This document shows positions 1 to 9,426 of a DNA stretch of 64,000 bases, one piece after another (position 1 is the stretch's first letter; the number at the start of each line of letters is the position of its first letter). Source of the stretch: CALROG01 sp943369755 (GTDB lineage Bacteria; Pseudomonadota; Gammaproteobacteria; Burkholderiales; Burkholderiaceae_C). The notes under the pieces are model-generated. The model ran no database searches. It worked only from the letters and a program-made list of their open reading frames with translations, and was not told the DNA's origin. Position numbers and translations under genes: made by a program. Where the stretch lies: assembly GCA_943369755.1 (NCBI GenBank), contig CALROG020000016.1, positions 1 to 64,000 of the forward strand, read 5' to 3'.

Positions 1-3000
1 CCGCGCTGAGCGTGGGCAACTACACCAACACGGTGACGGTGCTGCTGCCAGCAGGCACCACCAACAACGGCAGCGCCACGGCGACTGCGCCGGGCACGGT
101 GACCAACGTGGTCAACAGCAGCGTGACCAAGGTCGTGGGTAGCACGACAGTGGCCAGCGGGGCGACCACCAGCTTCACCATCGTGGTGACCAACGCCGGC
201 CCGAGCACCCTGACCGGCAGCCTGAACGACACACTGCCCAGCAACCTCACGACGACGGCGGCGCGCATCACGAGCCAGGTCAATGGCAGCGCGAGCACGG
301 CCAACTTCAGCCTGACGGGCAGTGCGTTCGCCGGCAGCGTGACGATTGCCACGGGCGGCACGGTGACGGTGACGATCCAGGTGACCGCGCTGAGCGTGGG
401 CAACTACACCAACACGGTGACGGTGCTGGTGCCGGCGACCACGACCAACAACGGAAATGGCACGGCGACGGCACCGGGCACGGTGACCAACGTGGTCAAC
501 AGCAGCGTGACCAAGGTCGTGGGCAGCACGACAGTGGCCAGCGGGGCGACGACCAGCTTCACCCTGGTACTGACCAACGCCGGGCCCAACACCCTGACCG
601 GCACCGTCAGTGACCTGGTCACCAGCGCCTTCACCGTGACCTCGGTCAGCAGTGCGGTCAACGCCAGTGCCACCACAGCCAACTTCAGCGTCTCGGGAAG
701 CGGGCTGTTTGCCGGTAGCGTGACGATTGCTTCGGGCGGCACGGTGACGGTGACCATCAACGTCACCGCACTGAGCACCGGCAACTACACAAATACAGTG
801 ACGTTGGTCGCGCCTTCTGGTACTGGTACGGGGACTGCGACTGCGACTGCACCGGGTACGGTGACCGCTGTATCTGACGTCAGCGTAACGCTGACGGTGC
901 CGGCTAGCGGGACGGCGGGCAACACGGTGACTGGCACAGTGACATTCACCAATAACGGGCCGTCTGCGGCAGCCAACGTCACACGCACCGTGGCACTAGC
1001 TGGCGGTACGCTAACTGCGGTTTCCGGAACAGGCACCATCGTTGCCGGTAGCCTCACGGCCACCTTCAACATTGGAAATATGCCTGCCGGCGCTACCGCG
1101 ACCTTCACATTTACATATGTTTTGCCATCTGCTGGCAGCGTTAGCTTGACTGCTACGATCACCACCACCACGGCGGATTCCACAACCAGCAATAACATCT
1201 CTACGGCGACTACGATAGTGGGCAGCCTGGCTGATGTCAGTGCAAGCCTGAGCCTCCCCGCCACGGCGACCGCGAATGCAACTGTTGCGGGCACTGTCAC
1301 GTTCTATAACGTTGGTGGCACCCAAGCGAACAACGTTACACGCACAGTGGTTCTCTTCGGTGGAACTCTTACGTCAGTTTCTGGCGGCACCATTGCGACA
1401 GGCAGTGTGACGGCAACATTCAACGTGGCCAACATGCCGGCCGGGTCCAGCGCGAGCTTTACCTTTACCTACGTGGTGCCCGCCACCGGCAAAGTTAGCG
1501 CGACAGCGAGCATTGCCACCAGCACCACTGAAACTGTGACAACGAACAATGTGGCGACCGCTGTCACTTTAGTGGGCACCGCACCGGACTTGTCGGTGTC
1601 TTTGTCGGTCAGTCCTAACTTGCTTGTCGCCGGCACTAATACTGTACGCATTACCGTCAGCAACCTGTCTGGAATGGCAACAACCGGCACGTTGACTGTG
1701 ACGCTACCCGGTGGGGCGACCGTTGGATTCACGATCACGTCGTTGTTGTCTGCAGGACAGACGACTAGTTTCAGTACGATTTATTCGCTGCCGCTATTGA
1801 CCAGTGCCGCTCAGACCTTCTCTGCAATCGTTACCGCTACATCGGGAGTTGATTCGAATCTGGCGAACAACACCACAACGTTGGTGGCGACGGTAGGGGC
1901 AACGTTAAGAGGGATCGCCTGGATAGACTCCAATCGGGATCGGATCTACCAAGCTGGCGAAGCCATATTGCCCAAGCTCCTGGTTCGCCTGTATAACGCC
2001 GGTTCAGTGGTCATAGGAACCGCATTTACCGGTTCTGACGGTCGCTACGAAGTCAAGGGTGTTCCGGCGGGTGCTGGCTATCGCGTTGAGTTTGCCAACT
2101 GCTCGAATCCGACCGCCCCGTCAGATTGCAGCGCAATCAGTACGACACCTCTAAACCAGACGAACACCACTATCGGTGGAAACCCTTCAACCGGTGTAAC
2201 GACGGCGACTACTTCGCAGGTGGGCGCAACTGTTGGAGTGGCTATTACCGGCGTCACACTCTATGTTGGTGACAACACGGTCGACCAAAACCTGCCGCTA
2301 GACCCCCGCGGTCAAGTGTATGACTCGGTCACACGCCAGCCGATTCTCGGTGCGACTGTTCGGCTTAGCGGACCCGCTGGCTTCAACCCGGCGACGCATC
2401 TGATCGACCTGAACGGGGCGGGGCAGGTCAATAATGAGTCCACCACTGATGCGTCTGGGCTATACCAGTTCATATTCATCAATGCCCCGCCTGCCGGTGT
2501 CTACACGTTGAGCATGATCAGCGCGCCCGCAGGCTATCTCACCGCGCCAGCCGTGCTCGGTGGCGTCAGCCAGCCCAACATCATCGCGAACGTGGCGACG
2601 GCCACGTTCGTAGTGCCCAGCGCCGCGACCAACATGCAAGCAGGGTACGCGTCGCCAGGTACACCACCGGTCGGTGTCAACGGGAGTGCTGCGCTCAATG
2701 CGGCAGGTACGCAGTACGTCACGACGATGTCGTTTGCGTTCGGGGGAGGCTATATCGGCGAACTTTTCAATAACAATTGGCCGTTGGACGCAGTTGCCGG
2801 CGGCGGCGGCGGCGGTGTTACAGCCATTGACCTCTCGATTGTCAAGAGTGGGCCTGCGCTCATGCTTGCAGGGGGCACGGGCACGTACACCTTGCAAATC
2901 ATCAATCCGGGTCCGACTGCTGCGGCGAACGCCACGGTGACCGACAATATGCCAACTGGCCTGACGCTGCTCAGCGCGACGGTCTTCCCTGCCAATGCAA

Positions 3001-4829
3001 TGGCGCTAACGGTGACCCCGGCTGGCCTGGTTGCAACAACCTCCAGCTTGGCAGCGGGCATCACCACAATTACCTTGGTGGTGCGCGCCGAGGCATCTGC
3101 CGTCGGGACCACCGTCACGAACGTTGCCAGTGTGGCTACCACCACCACAGAGTCAACGACCGTCAACAATACTTCGTCGGCGGCTACGTTCGTTCAGGGC
3201 ATTGATCTTTCGATTGTGAAGAGCGGCCCCGCCAGCCTGGTTGCGGGCGGCACAGCGAGTTATTTGCTGACCGTAGTCAACCCCGGGCCTAGCGCAGCCG
3301 CCAACGTGACTGTGACCGACGTCATGCCGACAGGTCTTAGCCTGCTGTCTGCATCGGTCCTGTCTGGCAGCTTGAGTTTGGTGACCTCTGCGGCCCAGCT
3401 TACGGCATCGGCCCTGAGCCTGCCCGCCGGGACGGCCCTGATCGCTCTCACGGTCAGCGTGGACGACAATGTTGTAGGCACTATCACCAACGTGGCCCGA
3501 GTTACGAGTACAACGGCCGACCAGCGGCCATCCAACAACATCGGGACGGCTACCGCTGGGGTTCTTGGCGCCGATCTCGGGATCGTGAAAACTGGCGCAC
3601 CGAGTATCAGCGCGGCGAGCACAGCCACATACACGTTGGTGCTGGTCAATTACGGGCCGAGCTCGGCTGGCAACGTGACCGTCACCGACGTCATGCCCGC
3701 GGGTCTGACCTTGTTGAGCGCTGTGGCGGGCGGCACCAGCATGACTCTGGTTATTACACCGCAGCAGCTCGTGGCGACGGCACCTGTCCTGCGTACGGGA
3801 AGTACCGTCACCTTTACCTTGACGGTGTTGGTGGATTACACCGCGACCGGCACCATTACCAACATTGCCACTGTGACCAGTACCACGCCAGACCCGACTG
3901 CCACCAACAACATTGGATCCGCAACATCGGTGGTCAAGGAAGTTGAGTCGGGTGTCATTCTGGTGAACAAGACAGGCAACAAGACGGTCGCAGAGGTCGG
4001 CGACTCTGTGCAATACACGATTCGTATGCGCAATACAGTGGCGGTGCCGGTAACCCGAATACAGCTAGAAGACCTGTTACCAGCGGGATTCCGCTATATC
4101 CCAGGAACCTCGCGCCTGAATGGCACGACCACGGCAGACCCGGCAGGCGGCATCGGTCGCCAACTGGTCTACGACATCGGTACGATTCCGGGCAACACGG
4201 TGTTCGAGCTGAGCTACTTCGTTCGCCTGGGGGTGGGTTCTCAGCAAGGGGATGGCATCAACAGGGCGACAGCTATCTTCCCTGGTGCTCGCGGCACCCC
4301 GGTGCGCTCCAACACGGCCCTGTTCAAGGTGGTTGTCCAGGGTGGCGTCTTCAGCAATGAAGGGTGTATCGTCGGCAAGGTCTACATGGACTGCGATGGC
4401 AATAGCACACAGAACAGCGAAGGCGGATCGCGCGAACTTGGCATACCGGGCGTGCGCCTGGTCATGCTGGACGGCAGCTTTATCGTGACCGACAACGAAG
4501 GCAAGTACAGCCTGTGTGGGGTCAAGCCGCAGACCCATGTGATCAGGGTGGACCGCGCCACACTGCCGCGGGGCGCGCGTTTGTTGCCGTCGAGCAACCG
4601 CAACGCCGGCGTGGGTGACAGCCTGTTTGTTGAAATGAGGGGTGGTGAACTGCATCGCGCTGACTTCATTGAGGGGTCTTGCAGCCCTGAGGTTCTGGAG
4701 CAGGTGAAATCACGCCGCGGCCAAAGCGGTGTAATCCTGCCGGAGCCAGACAGAGTGCTGGCGCCGCAAGTGCCTGGCTCATCTAGCGGGTCGGTTGCAC
4801 CTGCACCGCCTGGAGGCGTGTCACGATGA
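1..4829 (+). CDS. Giant DUF11-repeat surface protein, 5' truncated
   Basis: The reading frame is open from the first codon (base 3), so the true start lies before the window; at least 1605 residues are present. The protein is a chain of Ig-like beta-sandwich modules rich in Thr, Val, Asn and Gly. Two nearly identical 128-residue modules are followed by CARDB/DUF11-like modules to about residue 620, an SdrD B-like module (about 630-690, WIDSNRDRIYQAGE), a carboxypeptidase-regulatory-like module (about 765-850), and three DUF11 modules starting near 937, 1062 and 1186 with DLSIVKSGP or DLGIVKTGA motifs. A further DUF11-like module begins near 1314 and a terminal SdrD B-like module near 1450. 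No membrane anchor or LPxTG is visible at the C-terminus. The stop overlaps the start of the barrel gene by 4 bp, so the two are translationally coupled. An exported adhesin or surface-layer role is inference; the family itself is well known. Confidence 0.85.
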   Translation, partial: ALSVGNYTNTVTVLLPAGTTNNGSATATAPGTVTNVVNSSVTKVVGSTTVASGATTSFTIVVTNAGPSTLTGSLNDTLPSNLTTTAARITSQVNGSASTANFSLTGSAFAGSVTIATGGTVTVTIQVTALSVGNYTNTVTVLVPATTTNNGNGTATAPGTVTNVVNSSVTKVVGSTTVASGATTSFTLVLTNAGPNTLTGTVSDLVTSAFTVTSVSSAVNASATTANFSVSGSGLFAGSVTIASGGTVTVTINVTALSTGNYTNTVTLVAPSGTGTGTATATAPGTVTAVSDVSVTLTVPASGTAGNTVTGTVTFTNNGPSAAANVTRTVALAGGTLTAVSGTGTIVAGSLTATFNIGNMPAGATATFTFTYVLPSAGSVSLTATITTTTADSTTSNNISTATTIVGSLADVSASLSLPATATANATVAGTVTFYNVGGTQANNVTRTVVLFGGTLTSVSGGTIATGSVTATFNVANMPAGSSASFTFTYVVPATGKVSATASIATSTTETVTTNNVATAVTLVGTAPDLSVSLSVSPNLLVAGTNTVRITVSNLSGMATTGTLTVTLPGGATVGFTITSLLSAGQTTSFSTIYSLPLLTSAAQTFSAIVTATSGVDSNLANNTTTLVATVGATLRGIAWIDSNRDRIYQAGEAILPKLLVRLYNAGSVVIGTAFTGSDGRYEVKGVPAGAGYRVEFANCSNPTAPSDCSAISTTPLNQTNTTIGGNPSTGVTTATTSQVGATVGVAITGVTLYVGDNTVDQNLPLDPRGQVYDSVTRQPILGATVRLSGPAGFNPATHLIDLNGAGQVNNESTTDASGLYQFIFINAPPAGVYTLSMISAPAGYLTAPAVLGGVSQPNIIANVATATFVVPSAATNMQAGYASPGTPPVGVNGSAALNAAGTQYVTTMSFAFGGGYIGELFNNNWPLDAVAGGGGGGVTAIDLSIVKSGPALMLAGGTGTYTLQIINPGPTAAANATVTDNMPTGLTLLSATVFPANAMALTVTPAGLVATTSSLAAGITTITLVVRAEASAVGTTVTNVASVATTTTESTTVNNTSSAATFVQGIDLSIVKSGPASLVAGGTASYLLTVVNPGPSAAANVTVTDVMPTGLSLLSASVLSGSLSLVTSAAQLTASALSLPAGTALIALTVSVDDNVVGTITNVARVTSTTADQRPSNNIGTATAGVLGADLGIVKTGAPSISAASTATYTLVLVNYGPSSAGNVTVTDVMPAGLTLLSAVAGGTSMTLVITPQQLVATAPVLRTGSTVTFTLTVLVDYTATGTITNIATVTSTTPDPTATNNIGSATSVVKEVESGVILVNKTGNKTVAEVGDSVQYTIRMRNTVAVPVTRIQLEDLLPAGFRYIPGTSRLNGTTTADPAGGIGRQLVYDIGTIPGNTVFELSYFVRLGVGSQQGDGINRATAIFPGARGTPVRSNTALFKVVVQGGVFSNEGCIVGKVYMDCDGNSTQNSEGGSRELGIPGVRLVMLDGSFIVTDNEGKYSLCGVKPQTHVIRVDRATLPRGARLLPSSNRNAGVGDSLFVEMRGGELHRADFIEGSCSPEVLEQVKSRRGQSGVILPEPDRVLAPQVPGSSSGSVAPAPPGGVSR
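7..771 (+). repeat. Tandem near-identical 384/381-bp coding repeat
   Basis: The segment starting at base 7 (tgagcgtgggcaactacacc) recurs at 391 and, more diverged, at 772, giving periods of 384 and 381 bp (128 and 127 residues). Within the units long stretches are almost identical, for example around 101-180 and 485-564. The array probably continues upstream of the window. High nucleotide identity points to recent unit duplication or gene conversion, and unit number may vary between strains or be collapsed in short-read assemblies. Confidence 0.9.
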
Positions 4830-7800
4830 AAACCGTGAAACCGTCGCACCTGCAAAGTTTGCCCATGGCGCGTCGTGCGCCCGTGGCTGCTGCTGCGCTA
4901 GCCTTGCTGCACGGCATTGCCGCTGCCCAGCAGCTACCGGCGCCAAACACCACCAGTGCTGATCTGCCCGAAGCTCGCAGCCTGTTCCAGACTGGTGGTC
5001 AAGAGAGCATAGGCCCGCGGCCCTTTACGTCTTTCCTGGAGCGGCTGTCGTCGCCCGTGGACAAGATTGCTTTAAAGGTTGCAGGTGACAATCTGGCTGC
5101 TGATGGCATTACCGGCACGCAAGTTCAGGTTCGCCTGCTTGATCGCGAAGGCCAACGAGTTCGGGGCGATGTCGACGTCACCATCGAGGTCGATGGCGGT
5201 GCCCGCGTTCTGCTGCCGGGGCGCGTTACCGGTGAAGATGGCACCAGTCGGGGTGACATCGACCGTATCCAGCCCGGCGTTCAATACACCGTCAAGGACG
5301 GCGTATTGCAGTTCCAGCTGATTGCGCCCTACAAGCCCGACGCTATCAACCTCAGGGTGTCGGTCAAGGGCGTGGTTGAGAAAGTGGTCGTGCGCTACGT
5401 CCCCGACCTGCGTGAAATGATCGTGGTTGGTCTGATCGAGGGCCACCTGCGCTCTGACAAATTTGACCCCAACCAGATTGTTCCGGTGCGTGAAAACGAC
5501 GGCTTTGACAACGAGTTGCGTCAGTTCACCAAAGAGTTTAATGGCGGCAGTACCCGTTTGGGCGTGCGCGCGGCGGTGTACCTCAAGGGCAAGATTAGCG
5601 GCCAGTACCTGCTGACGCTTTCCTACGACTCAGAGAAAGACACCCGCAAGCGGCTGTTCCAGGACATCGATCCCAATGCTTTTTACCCGGTGTATGGTGA
5701 TTCCAGCTACCGGGGTGTCGATGCGCAGGGCTCGGGAAAGCTTTACGTGCGCCTGGACAAGGGCTTGAGCTATCTGATGTACGGGGACTACACCACGGGT
5801 GATAGCAACCCGGCGCGGTCGCTAAGCCAGTACGGTCGTTCGCTGCCGGGCGTACGAGCCCACTACGAAGAGGGCAATGTCATAGCCAACGCCTTTGTGG
5901 CGCGCCAGTCGCTGTCGCAGATCGTTGACGAATTCCCTGCGCGCGGGGTGTCTGGTCCGTACTCGGTTTCGCGCTCGGACGGGGTTGCCGGCAGCGAGAA
6001 AATTGAAATCCTGGTTCGTGACCGCAATCAGACAACCCAGATCCTGAAGGCCACCCCGCTGACGCGCTCGCTGGACTACGAATTTGAGCCCTTTAACGGC
6101 CAGATTCTGTTCCGTGCGCCTGTGCCGAGTGTGGACGATCAGCTCAACCCGGTATCGATCCGGGTTACCTATGAAGTCGACCAGGGCGGCAAAGCATTCA
6201 CCGTACTGGGTGGCGACGTCCAGCTCAAGATCAGCGACAAGCTCTCAATTGGTGTTGCTGCCGCCAAGGACAACAACCCCGACGCACCTTTCCAGGTGAT
6301 AGGTGCCAATCTGCACCTCAAGCTCAGCAAGAACACCGAGATCATTGCCGAGATTGCCAAGACTGAAAGCGTGGTCGGCGGTGCCACGGGCAACTTCACG
6401 ACCAATAACAGCAGCAACTTTGCAGGTACGACCGGAGCTGTTTCCGGCAACGCAGCGCGCGTCGAGATTCGCCATTCTGGCGACACACTTCGTGCCCGCG
6501 CCTATGCGGGCACCGCTGACAACGGCTTCAACAATAGCTCGGGGGGCACCACCGGTGGACGCGCCGAGTACGGTGTTTCAGCGGGCTACCAGGTCAACAA
6601 GCAACTCTCGATCTCTGCTGAATTCCAGCATTCGGAAGACCGTATTGGGGCCTCTAAAAGTGATTCTGCATCCATAGGTGCCGACCTCAAGCTGTCCGAC
6701 CGCCTGAGCATTGGAGCCGGTGCGCGCCACGCCCAGCAAAGTTCGGTAAGTCTGGTGTCGTCCATCGGAAGCAACTGCCTCGGTATAGGCAGCGGCACCA
6801 GTACCGGTACCAGCCAGGGCTACAACGTTGGCTACGGCATCAACCAAGTGGGCAACCAGCAAATTGACCCGGCCACGGGCAAACCGGTGGTCTGCAATCC
6901 GGTGTTGCTACCCACTGGCCCGGCGACCAGCCTGGACAGCTCTTCCCTGTACGCTCGCGCCACCTGGAAAGCCACCGACACAGTTTCGGTCAATGGTGAA
7001 GTTCAACGCGAATTGGGACAAGGCTCCACCACGCTGTACCGTATCGGCGCAGACTGGCAGGTAGCCGACAAGACCCGCCTGTATGGCCGTTACGAGCATT
7101 CGCGCCAGTTCACTGGAGCCTACGGCCTGGGTGTGGGCGAAACCGGCACGAACATTGCGCTGGGTATTGATACCCAGTACATGCAAGACGGCACCATCTA
7201 CAGCGAGTACCGCCTGCGTGACGCCTCGGCTGGCCGCGAAGTGCAGTCAGCCCTGGGCCTGCGCAATGGCTGGCGCATCTCGGAAGGCTTGCGCCTGGTT
7301 ACCAACGTGGAGCGGGTGAACACCAGCGGTGGTGCTGCCACCGCAGCAGGCGTCGGCGCGGAGTACACCGCAAGCGAGCTCTGGAAGGGCTCTGGCCGGT
7401 TCGAATGGCGCCAGGACGCCGGAAACACCAACTACCTGATCACGCTGGGCGCGGCGCGCAAGCTGGATCGCAACTGGACCCTGCTGGCCCGCGACTACCT
7501 GAACCTGGTGGACCCGAAGGCGGCGGGCCCGACTCGCCGCCAGAATCAACTGCAGGTGGGCTTTGCCTACCGACCGGTGGACAACAACAAATTTGATGCA
7601 TTGGGTCTGTACGAACGCAAGTCCGACAATGACCCGGTCGCGCGCAACAGCACCGACATCGTGAGCCTGCGTGCCAACTACCATCCAACGCGGGTTTGGT
7701 GGGTCTCGGGCCGATACGCTGCCAAGCGTGTCAATGAGCTGTTGCTCGGCACCATCAACGACAGCTACCATGCTCAACTTTTTGGCACCCGGGTGACGTA

Positions 7801-8092
7801 TGACATTAGCAATCGCTGGTCTGTGGGCGTGCTGGGAACGGTGATGGTGGGCAAGGGTGGGGCACGCCAATTCGCCTATGGTGCTGAAGTGGGGTACGTT
7901 GTGGTTGACAACCTCTGGGTGACGCTGGGGTACAACTTCCGCGGCTTCCGTGATGACGAGTTGACGGGCAGCGACTACACCAACCGAGGCTGGGTGCTGG
8001 GTGTGCGCTACAAGTTTGACGAGGACCTGTTCCGCAAAAATGACGCCTCGATCAACAAGACCCTCACGCCAGGGACCGCACCTCAGCGCTAA
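4826..8092 (+). CDS. Outer-membrane beta-barrel protein with N-terminal Ig-like domain
   Basis: This 1088-residue protein starts with an ATG that overlaps the stop of the DUF11 protein (ATGA). A signal peptide is visible (core AAAALALLHGIAAAQ, cleavage near residue 35). Residues about 75-190 look like an invasin/Ig-like domain (DKIALKVAGDNLAADGITG). The rest, from about 210, alternates short polar and aromatic stretches as in a large transmembrane barrel (YLKGKISGQYLLTLSYD, LYVRLDKGLSYLMYGDYTTG), ending in GWVLGVRYKFDEDLF and a short tail. No TonB box or plug domain is evident. Coupling to the giant repeat protein suggests it exports or anchors that protein, or forms a surface complex with it; this is inference. 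A large porin-like barrel of other function is the alternative. Confidence 0.75.
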   Translation: MKTVKPSHLQSLPMARRAPVAAAALALLHGIAAAQQLPAPNTTSADLPEARSLFQTGGQESIGPRPFTSFLERLSSPVDKIALKVAGDNLAADGITGTQVQVRLLDREGQRVRGDVDVTIEVDGGARVLLPGRVTGEDGTSRGDIDRIQPGVQYTVKDGVLQFQLIAPYKPDAINLRVSVKGVVEKVVVRYVPDLREMIVVGLIEGHLRSDKFDPNQIVPVRENDGFDNELRQFTKEFNGGSTRLGVRAAVYLKGKISGQYLLTLSYDSEKDTRKRLFQDIDPNAFYPVYGDSSYRGVDAQGSGKLYVRLDKGLSYLMYGDYTTGDSNPARSLSQYGRSLPGVRAHYEEGNVIANAFVARQSLSQIVDEFPARGVSGPYSVSRSDGVAGSEKIEILVRDRNQTTQILKATPLTRSLDYEFEPFNGQILFRAPVPSVDDQLNPVSIRVTYEVDQGGKAFTVLGGDVQLKISDKLSIGVAAAKDNNPDAPFQVIGANLHLKLSKNTEIIAEIAKTESVVGGATGNFTTNNSSNFAGTTGAVSGNAARVEIRHSGDTLRARAYAGTADNGFNNSSGGTTGGRAEYGVSAGYQVNKQLSISAEFQHSEDRIGASKSDSASIGADLKLSDRLSIGAGARHAQQSSVSLVSSIGSNCLGIGSGTSTGTSQGYNVGYGINQVGNQQIDPATGKPVVCNPVLLPTGPATSLDSSSLYARATWKATDTVSVNGEVQRELGQGSTTLYRIGADWQVADKTRLYGRYEHSRQFTGAYGLGVGETGTNIALGIDTQYMQDGTIYSEYRLRDASAGREVQSALGLRNGWRISEGLRLVTNVERVNTSGGAATAAGVGAEYTASELWKGSGRFEWRQDAGNTNYLITLGAARKLDRNWTLLARDYLNLVDPKAAGPTRRQNQLQVGFAYRPVDNNKFDALGLYERKSDNDPVARNSTDIVSLRANYHPTRVWWVSGRYAAKRVNELLLGTINDSYHAQLFGTRVTYDISNRWSVGVLGTVMVGKGGARQFAYGAEVGYVVVDNLWVTLGYNFRGFRDDELTGSDYTNRGWVLGVRYKFDEDLFRKNDASINKTLTPGTAPQR

Positions 8093-8093
8093 A

Positions 8094-8110
8094 ACAGGCC
8101 CTTGGCCTGT
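8094..8110 (+). other. Hairpin after barrel gene
   Basis: A perfect 7-bp inverted repeat, acaggcc-ctt-ggcctgt, begins 2 bp after the stop codon. No T-run follows, so it is only a weak terminator candidate or an mRNA 3'-end stabiliser. Confidence 0.45.
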
Positions 8111-8295
8111 CGTATGAACATCCGTAAGCTTTGAACTTGCGTACTTAGGTTCGGCACAAGCTAGAAATTACTGCACATCACAGCCATAAACTGTTGATCT
8201 ACATTGATTTTTCGCTGAGAATTGTTGTGGATTTACATGCATTGCCCGCATGGCTGTGTATTTCCGCACACAAAACCCTCTGAATTCGGCGTAGA

Positions 8296-8316
8296 GGTGT
8301 AACATCTTTTTACACC
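8296..8316. promoter_or_regulatory. 7-7-7 inverted repeat upstream of lipoprotein gene
   Basis: ggtgtaa-catcttt-ttacacc is a perfect inverted repeat with 7-bp arms and a 7-nt spacer. It lies in a clearly AT-richer intergenic region (8111-8368), 53 bp before the lipoprotein start codon. Size and position fit an operator for a dimeric regulator; a hairpin in a leader RNA is also possible. Nothing else recognisable is seen in this intergenic stretch. Confidence 0.4.
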
Positions 8317-8368
8317 CAACACGATTTCTGTAAAATTGTGTATCAGCTCAAAACACACATCAGGAAAC

Positions 8369-9031
8369 ATGCTCGCCCGGTTCATTACTGTTGTTGCAGT
8401 TGTCGCCCTCACAGGGTGCGCGCAAACCTTGGTCCAGTCAGACGCGCCCGGCCCGGCCGCGCGCTCGACTGGCCTGGTGCCGCAAGCTGAACGCATCACG
8501 GACACGCGCATTGCAGCAGACCGCAAGACCATGGACGCCATCCAGAGTCGGCTGCGCCGTCTCAATGAATCCGGGCTGCCGCTGAACAACTATCCCCTTG
8601 CCAAGGCCCAGTGCTGGCTCGACACCGCGTGGGGCCAGTACCACGAGAACGACAGAACCGGCTTTGTCGAAGAGTCGCTGGCCGAGTCGATCAGGATTGT
8701 GCAGGCGCTGGAAGCTGACAAGACGGTCAAGGCAGGTTACGACACCCCCCTGGTGGCTCGCAGCACCAAGCTGCGCGCCGACCTCTGGGCGCAGCTCAAC
8801 GCGCTGAAAACGCGAGAATCCACATTGATCTGCAATGCCCGCAGTGTCGCTTGCGGCGAAGTCCGGCTGGTGCGTGCCGGCCATGCCGAGCAGCAAACCG
8901 GCTGGCGGCAGGCCACACCTCACGTACAGATGGCTGAGGACGCTGTGAGGCGCGCTTCCATCGAAGCTGCCAGCTGCAACACGCCGACCGCTTCGTCTGA
9001 AAAGCAGACCGGCACATCGGCCAAGCAGTAA
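8369..9031 (+). CDS. Lipoprotein of unknown function
   Basis: I chose the ATG at 8369 because it has an AGGAAA ribosome site and gives a clean lipoprotein signal: LARFITVVAVVALTGCAQ, lipobox LTGC, lipidated Cys at residue 16. An upstream in-frame GTG at 8336 would spoil the signal. The mature part (about 205 residues) is mostly predicted helix with a conserved-looking stretch YPLAKAQCWLDTAWGQYHEN. Asp is not at +2, so outer-membrane sorting is expected. I do not recognise the family with confidence. It follows the DUF11 and barrel genes in the same orientation, so it may be an envelope partner of that pair, although a 276-bp AT-rich gap with a possible operator suggests its own promoter. Confidence 0.7.
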   Translation: MLARFITVVAVVALTGCAQTLVQSDAPGPAARSTGLVPQAERITDTRIAADRKTMDAIQSRLRRLNESGLPLNNYPLAKAQCWLDTAWGQYHENDRTGFVEESLAESIRIVQALEADKTVKAGYDTPLVARSTKLRADLWAQLNALKTRESTLICNARSVACGEVRLVRAGHAEQQTGWRQATPHVQMAEDAVRRASIEAASCNTPTASSEKQTGTSAKQ

Positions 9032-9033
9032 AT

Positions 9034-9426
9034 TCAGTCCGGCACTACAGCCGTAACTTCTATCTCCACTTTGGCTCGCGCCTCCACCAGGGCGCTTACC
9101 TCCACGCAGGTCATGGCCGGGAAGTTGCGGCCCATTACTTCACGGTAGGTGTTGCCCAGTTCTTTGAGCCGATCAAGGTACTCCACGCGGTCCAGCACAT
9201 ACCAGGTCATGCGCACCATGTGCTCGGGGCCGGCACCGGCTTCGTGCAGAACGGCCGCAATGTTGCGCAGCGCCTGCGCGGTCTGGGCAATGAAATCATC
9301 AGTCTCAAATTGCTGCTGTGCGTTCCAGCCAATCTGGCCACCCACAAACACCAGGGTGCCGCGTGCGGCAACACCGTTGGCGTAGCCACGCGCGGTTGCC
9401 CAGCCGGGCGGTTGCAGTAGTTTCAT
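9034..9426 (-). CDS. RidA/YjgF-family enamine/imine deaminase
   Basis: This 130-residue protein matches the RidA (YjgF/YER057c/UK114) family in length and motifs: GTLVFVGGQIGWNAQQQ, a middle helix AQTAQALRNIAAVLHEAGAG, and a C-terminal FPAMTCVEVSALVEARAKVEIEVTAV with the Arg of the substrate pocket. RidA proteins hydrolyse reactive enamines or imines and release ammonia. The start codon overlaps the stop of the CoA-ligase gene (ATGA), so the two are translationally coupled at the end of the anthranilate operon. A plausible role is hydrolysis of the enamine nitrogen left on the ring-reduced CoA intermediate; this is inference from context. A general damage-control role is the alternative. Confidence 0.85.
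   Translation of the reverse strand: MKLLQPPGWATARGYANGVAARGTLVFVGGQIGWNAQQQFETDDFIAQTAQALRNIAAVLHEAGAGPEHMVRMTWYVLDRVEYLDRLKELGNTYREVMGRNFPAMTCVEVSALVEARAKVEIEVTAVVPD

Noticed and set aside
1..772. Possible transposon or CRISPR repeat
   Set aside because: The repeats are translated modules in the DUF11 protein with intact frame; no inverted ends or spacers are seen.
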